A stretch of 64,000 bases of DNA from Streptomyces sp. ICBB 8177 (lineage in GTDB: Bacteria; Actinomycetota; Actinomycetes; Streptomycetales; Streptomycetaceae), in contig NZ_NSKH01000004.1 in NCBI RefSeq assembly GCF_003144095.1, forward strand, positions 166,727 to 230,726, read 5' to 3'. The notes under the pieces were generated by a model. The model saw only the letters and a program-made list of their open reading frames with translations, ran no database searches and had not been told where the DNA came from. Every line of letters starts with the position of its first letter. The first letter of the stretch is position 1. Shown here one piece after another: positions 63,171 to 64,000 of the stretch. Made by a program: the position numbers and the translations under genes.

Positions 63171-64000
63171 CGGGGCAGCTCCAGTTCCACGGTCCAGCCA
63201 CCCTCCCGGGTCGGCTCGGCCCGGAGGGTGCCGCCCAGAAGGGCGGCGCGCTCGCGCAGGCCGACGAGCCCGACGCCGGTGCCGCCGGTCAGGTCGGCGC
63301 GCGGTTCCTCGGGCGGCGGGCCGTTGCGCACGGTCAGCGTAACGTGATCGGCGGTGAAGGCCAGCTGTATCTCGCGGGGTGCGCCCGGTGCGTACTTGGC
63401 GGCGTTGGTGAGCGCCTCCTGCGCCGTGCGGACCATCGTGTGGGTCAGGTCCGCGGCGACGGCGACGGGGTCACCGGTCAACGTGAACCCGACGGCGTTG
63501 TGCTCGGCGAGCCGCCGCAGGGTGTCGGGCAGCGGCAGCGTGTCCTCACGCAGGGCGTGCACGGCGCGCCGGGTCTCGTTGATGCTGTCGACGGCCAGCG
63601 CCCTGGCCCTGCGGACAGCCGCGACGGCGTCCTGTTCGCGCCCGCTGTCGCGCAGCGCGTCGGCCATGTCCAGTTGCAGCGCGATGCCGGACAGCGAGTG
63701 CCCGAGGACGTCGTGGATCTCCCGGGCGATACGGCCCCGTTCGATCAGCGCCGCCTCCCGCGCCTCTGAGGCGGTGGCGCGTTTGGCCTCCTCTGCGGCG
63801 AGTTGGGCGTTGCGCAGCGCGTCCCGGCGGTCCCGGTTGGACATCCCGACGTAGACGGGGAGTGCCACGGTCAGCGACACCCACCAGGCCCACTGCGGCG
63901 CGTCGGGAGCCAGCCTCAGGACGACCTGGGTGGCAGCGGTCGCGGCGAGCGCGCCCATGACCGCCACGCCGATGGCCGCCTTGCGCGAGGCGAGCAGCCC
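63167..64000 (-). CDS. NarL-type sensor histidine kinase (partial, open at the right edge)
   Basis: The C-terminal 277 or so residues of a HisKA_3 kinase. The membrane part (MGALAATAATQVVLRLAPDAPQWAWWVSLTVALPVYVGM), the H-box AREIHDVLGHSLSGIALQLDMA and the ATPase (ALTNAAKYAPGAPREIQLA, GGTGVGLVGLRERAALLGG) are present. The frame stays open to 64000, so more membrane spans lie outside. It phosphorylates the coupled NarL regulator. Confidence 0.93.
   Translation of the reverse strand, partial: GLLASRKAAIGVAVMGALAATAATQVVLRLAPDAPQWAWWVSLTVALPVYVGMSNRDRRDALRNAQLAAEEAKRATASEAREAALIERGRIAREIHDVLGHSLSGIALQLDMADALRDSGREQDAVAAVRRARALAVDSINETRRAVHALREDTLPLPDTLRRLAEHNAVGFTLTGDPVAVAADLTHTMVRTAQEALTNAAKYAPGAPREIQLAFTADHVTLTVRNGPPPEEPRADLTGGTGVGLVGLRERAALLGGTLRAEPTREGGWTVELELPR

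Overview
The window is very GC-rich, actinobacterial chromosomal DNA. Third codon positions are almost all G or C, GTG and TTG starts are common, and in-frame TTA codons are rare. The gene types are typical of Streptomyces or a close relative: an AfsR/SARP giant regulator, a SigE-family ECF factor, a DUF574 methyltransferase, many secreted RICIN or F5/8 proteins, and sugar ABC operons without their own ATPase. No rRNA, tRNA, CRISPR array, insertion sequence or phage gene was seen.

Layout. (1) 1-12 kb, edge of a biosynthetic cluster. A modular type I PKS gene on the minus strand starts at 5361 and runs off the left edge. It opens with a decarboxylating KSQ-AT-ACP loading module of methylmalonyl type (propionyl starter), followed by KS1 and the start of a malonyl-type AT1. 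Divergent from it is a free-standing condensation-domain protein behind a leader-peptide/hairpin arrangement. A transthyretin/HIU-hydrolase-like gene converges on that gene. Then come a small secreted peptide and a 1115-aa SARP-NB-ARC-TPR regulator containing a TTA codon. (2) 12-21 kb, housekeeping and accessory genes: an SRAP peptidase-like protein, an SDR with a MerR-like operator, an ECF sigma factor with a translationally coupled membrane protein, a Pro/Ser repeat protein, a truncated ROK gene, an S53 protease, a GntR regulator coupled to a fatty-acid-hydroxylase-type membrane enzyme, and a Gfo/Idh/MocA oxidoreductase. (3) 21-29 kb: a broken E1-alpha dehydrogenase fragment, then a Pls/PosA-type membrane NRPS (epsilon-poly-amino-acid synthetase family) with an M1 aminopeptidase directly behind it. 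(4) 29-36 kb: a DUF574 methyltransferase, a GH18 chitinase with RICIN domain, a RICIN/beta-helix secreted protein, and a repeat-containing membrane protein. (5) 36-47 kb: HutD, a TetR regulator divergent from a flavin monooxygenase with two matching operators, a GreA-like factor, a Clp/Hsp100 ATPase with a 56-aa charged protein, small VOC and DUF1801 proteins, a Tat-exported phosphoesterase, and an AraC regulator. (6) 47.5-56.2 kb, a coherent sugar-use locus: secreted GH87 alpha-1,3-glucanase, ABC binding lipoprotein, two permeases, cytoplasmic GH13 alpha-glucosidase and a LacI regulator, with CTTGC/GCAAG operators at both regulated promoters. (7) 56-64 kb: a DUF4232 lipoprotein, an XRE/membrane-protein pair, a large secreted glycoside hydrolase preceded by four 20-bp tandem repeats, and two two-component systems (OmpR type and NarL type). 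The second kinase runs off the right edge.

How it fits together. The left end is one arm of a polyketide cluster with its pathway regulator. The middle carries a second, independent product system (Pls/PosA plus M1 peptidase). The enzymes at 30-35 kb, 47-55 kb and 58-60 kb suggest a soil organism attacking fungal-type walls (chitin, alpha-1,3-glucan). The points most worth following are the codon-use break at the AT1 boundary, the leader-peptide/hairpin before the condensation gene, the Pls/PosA unit, the LacI/GH87 regulon and the 4 x 20-bp array.
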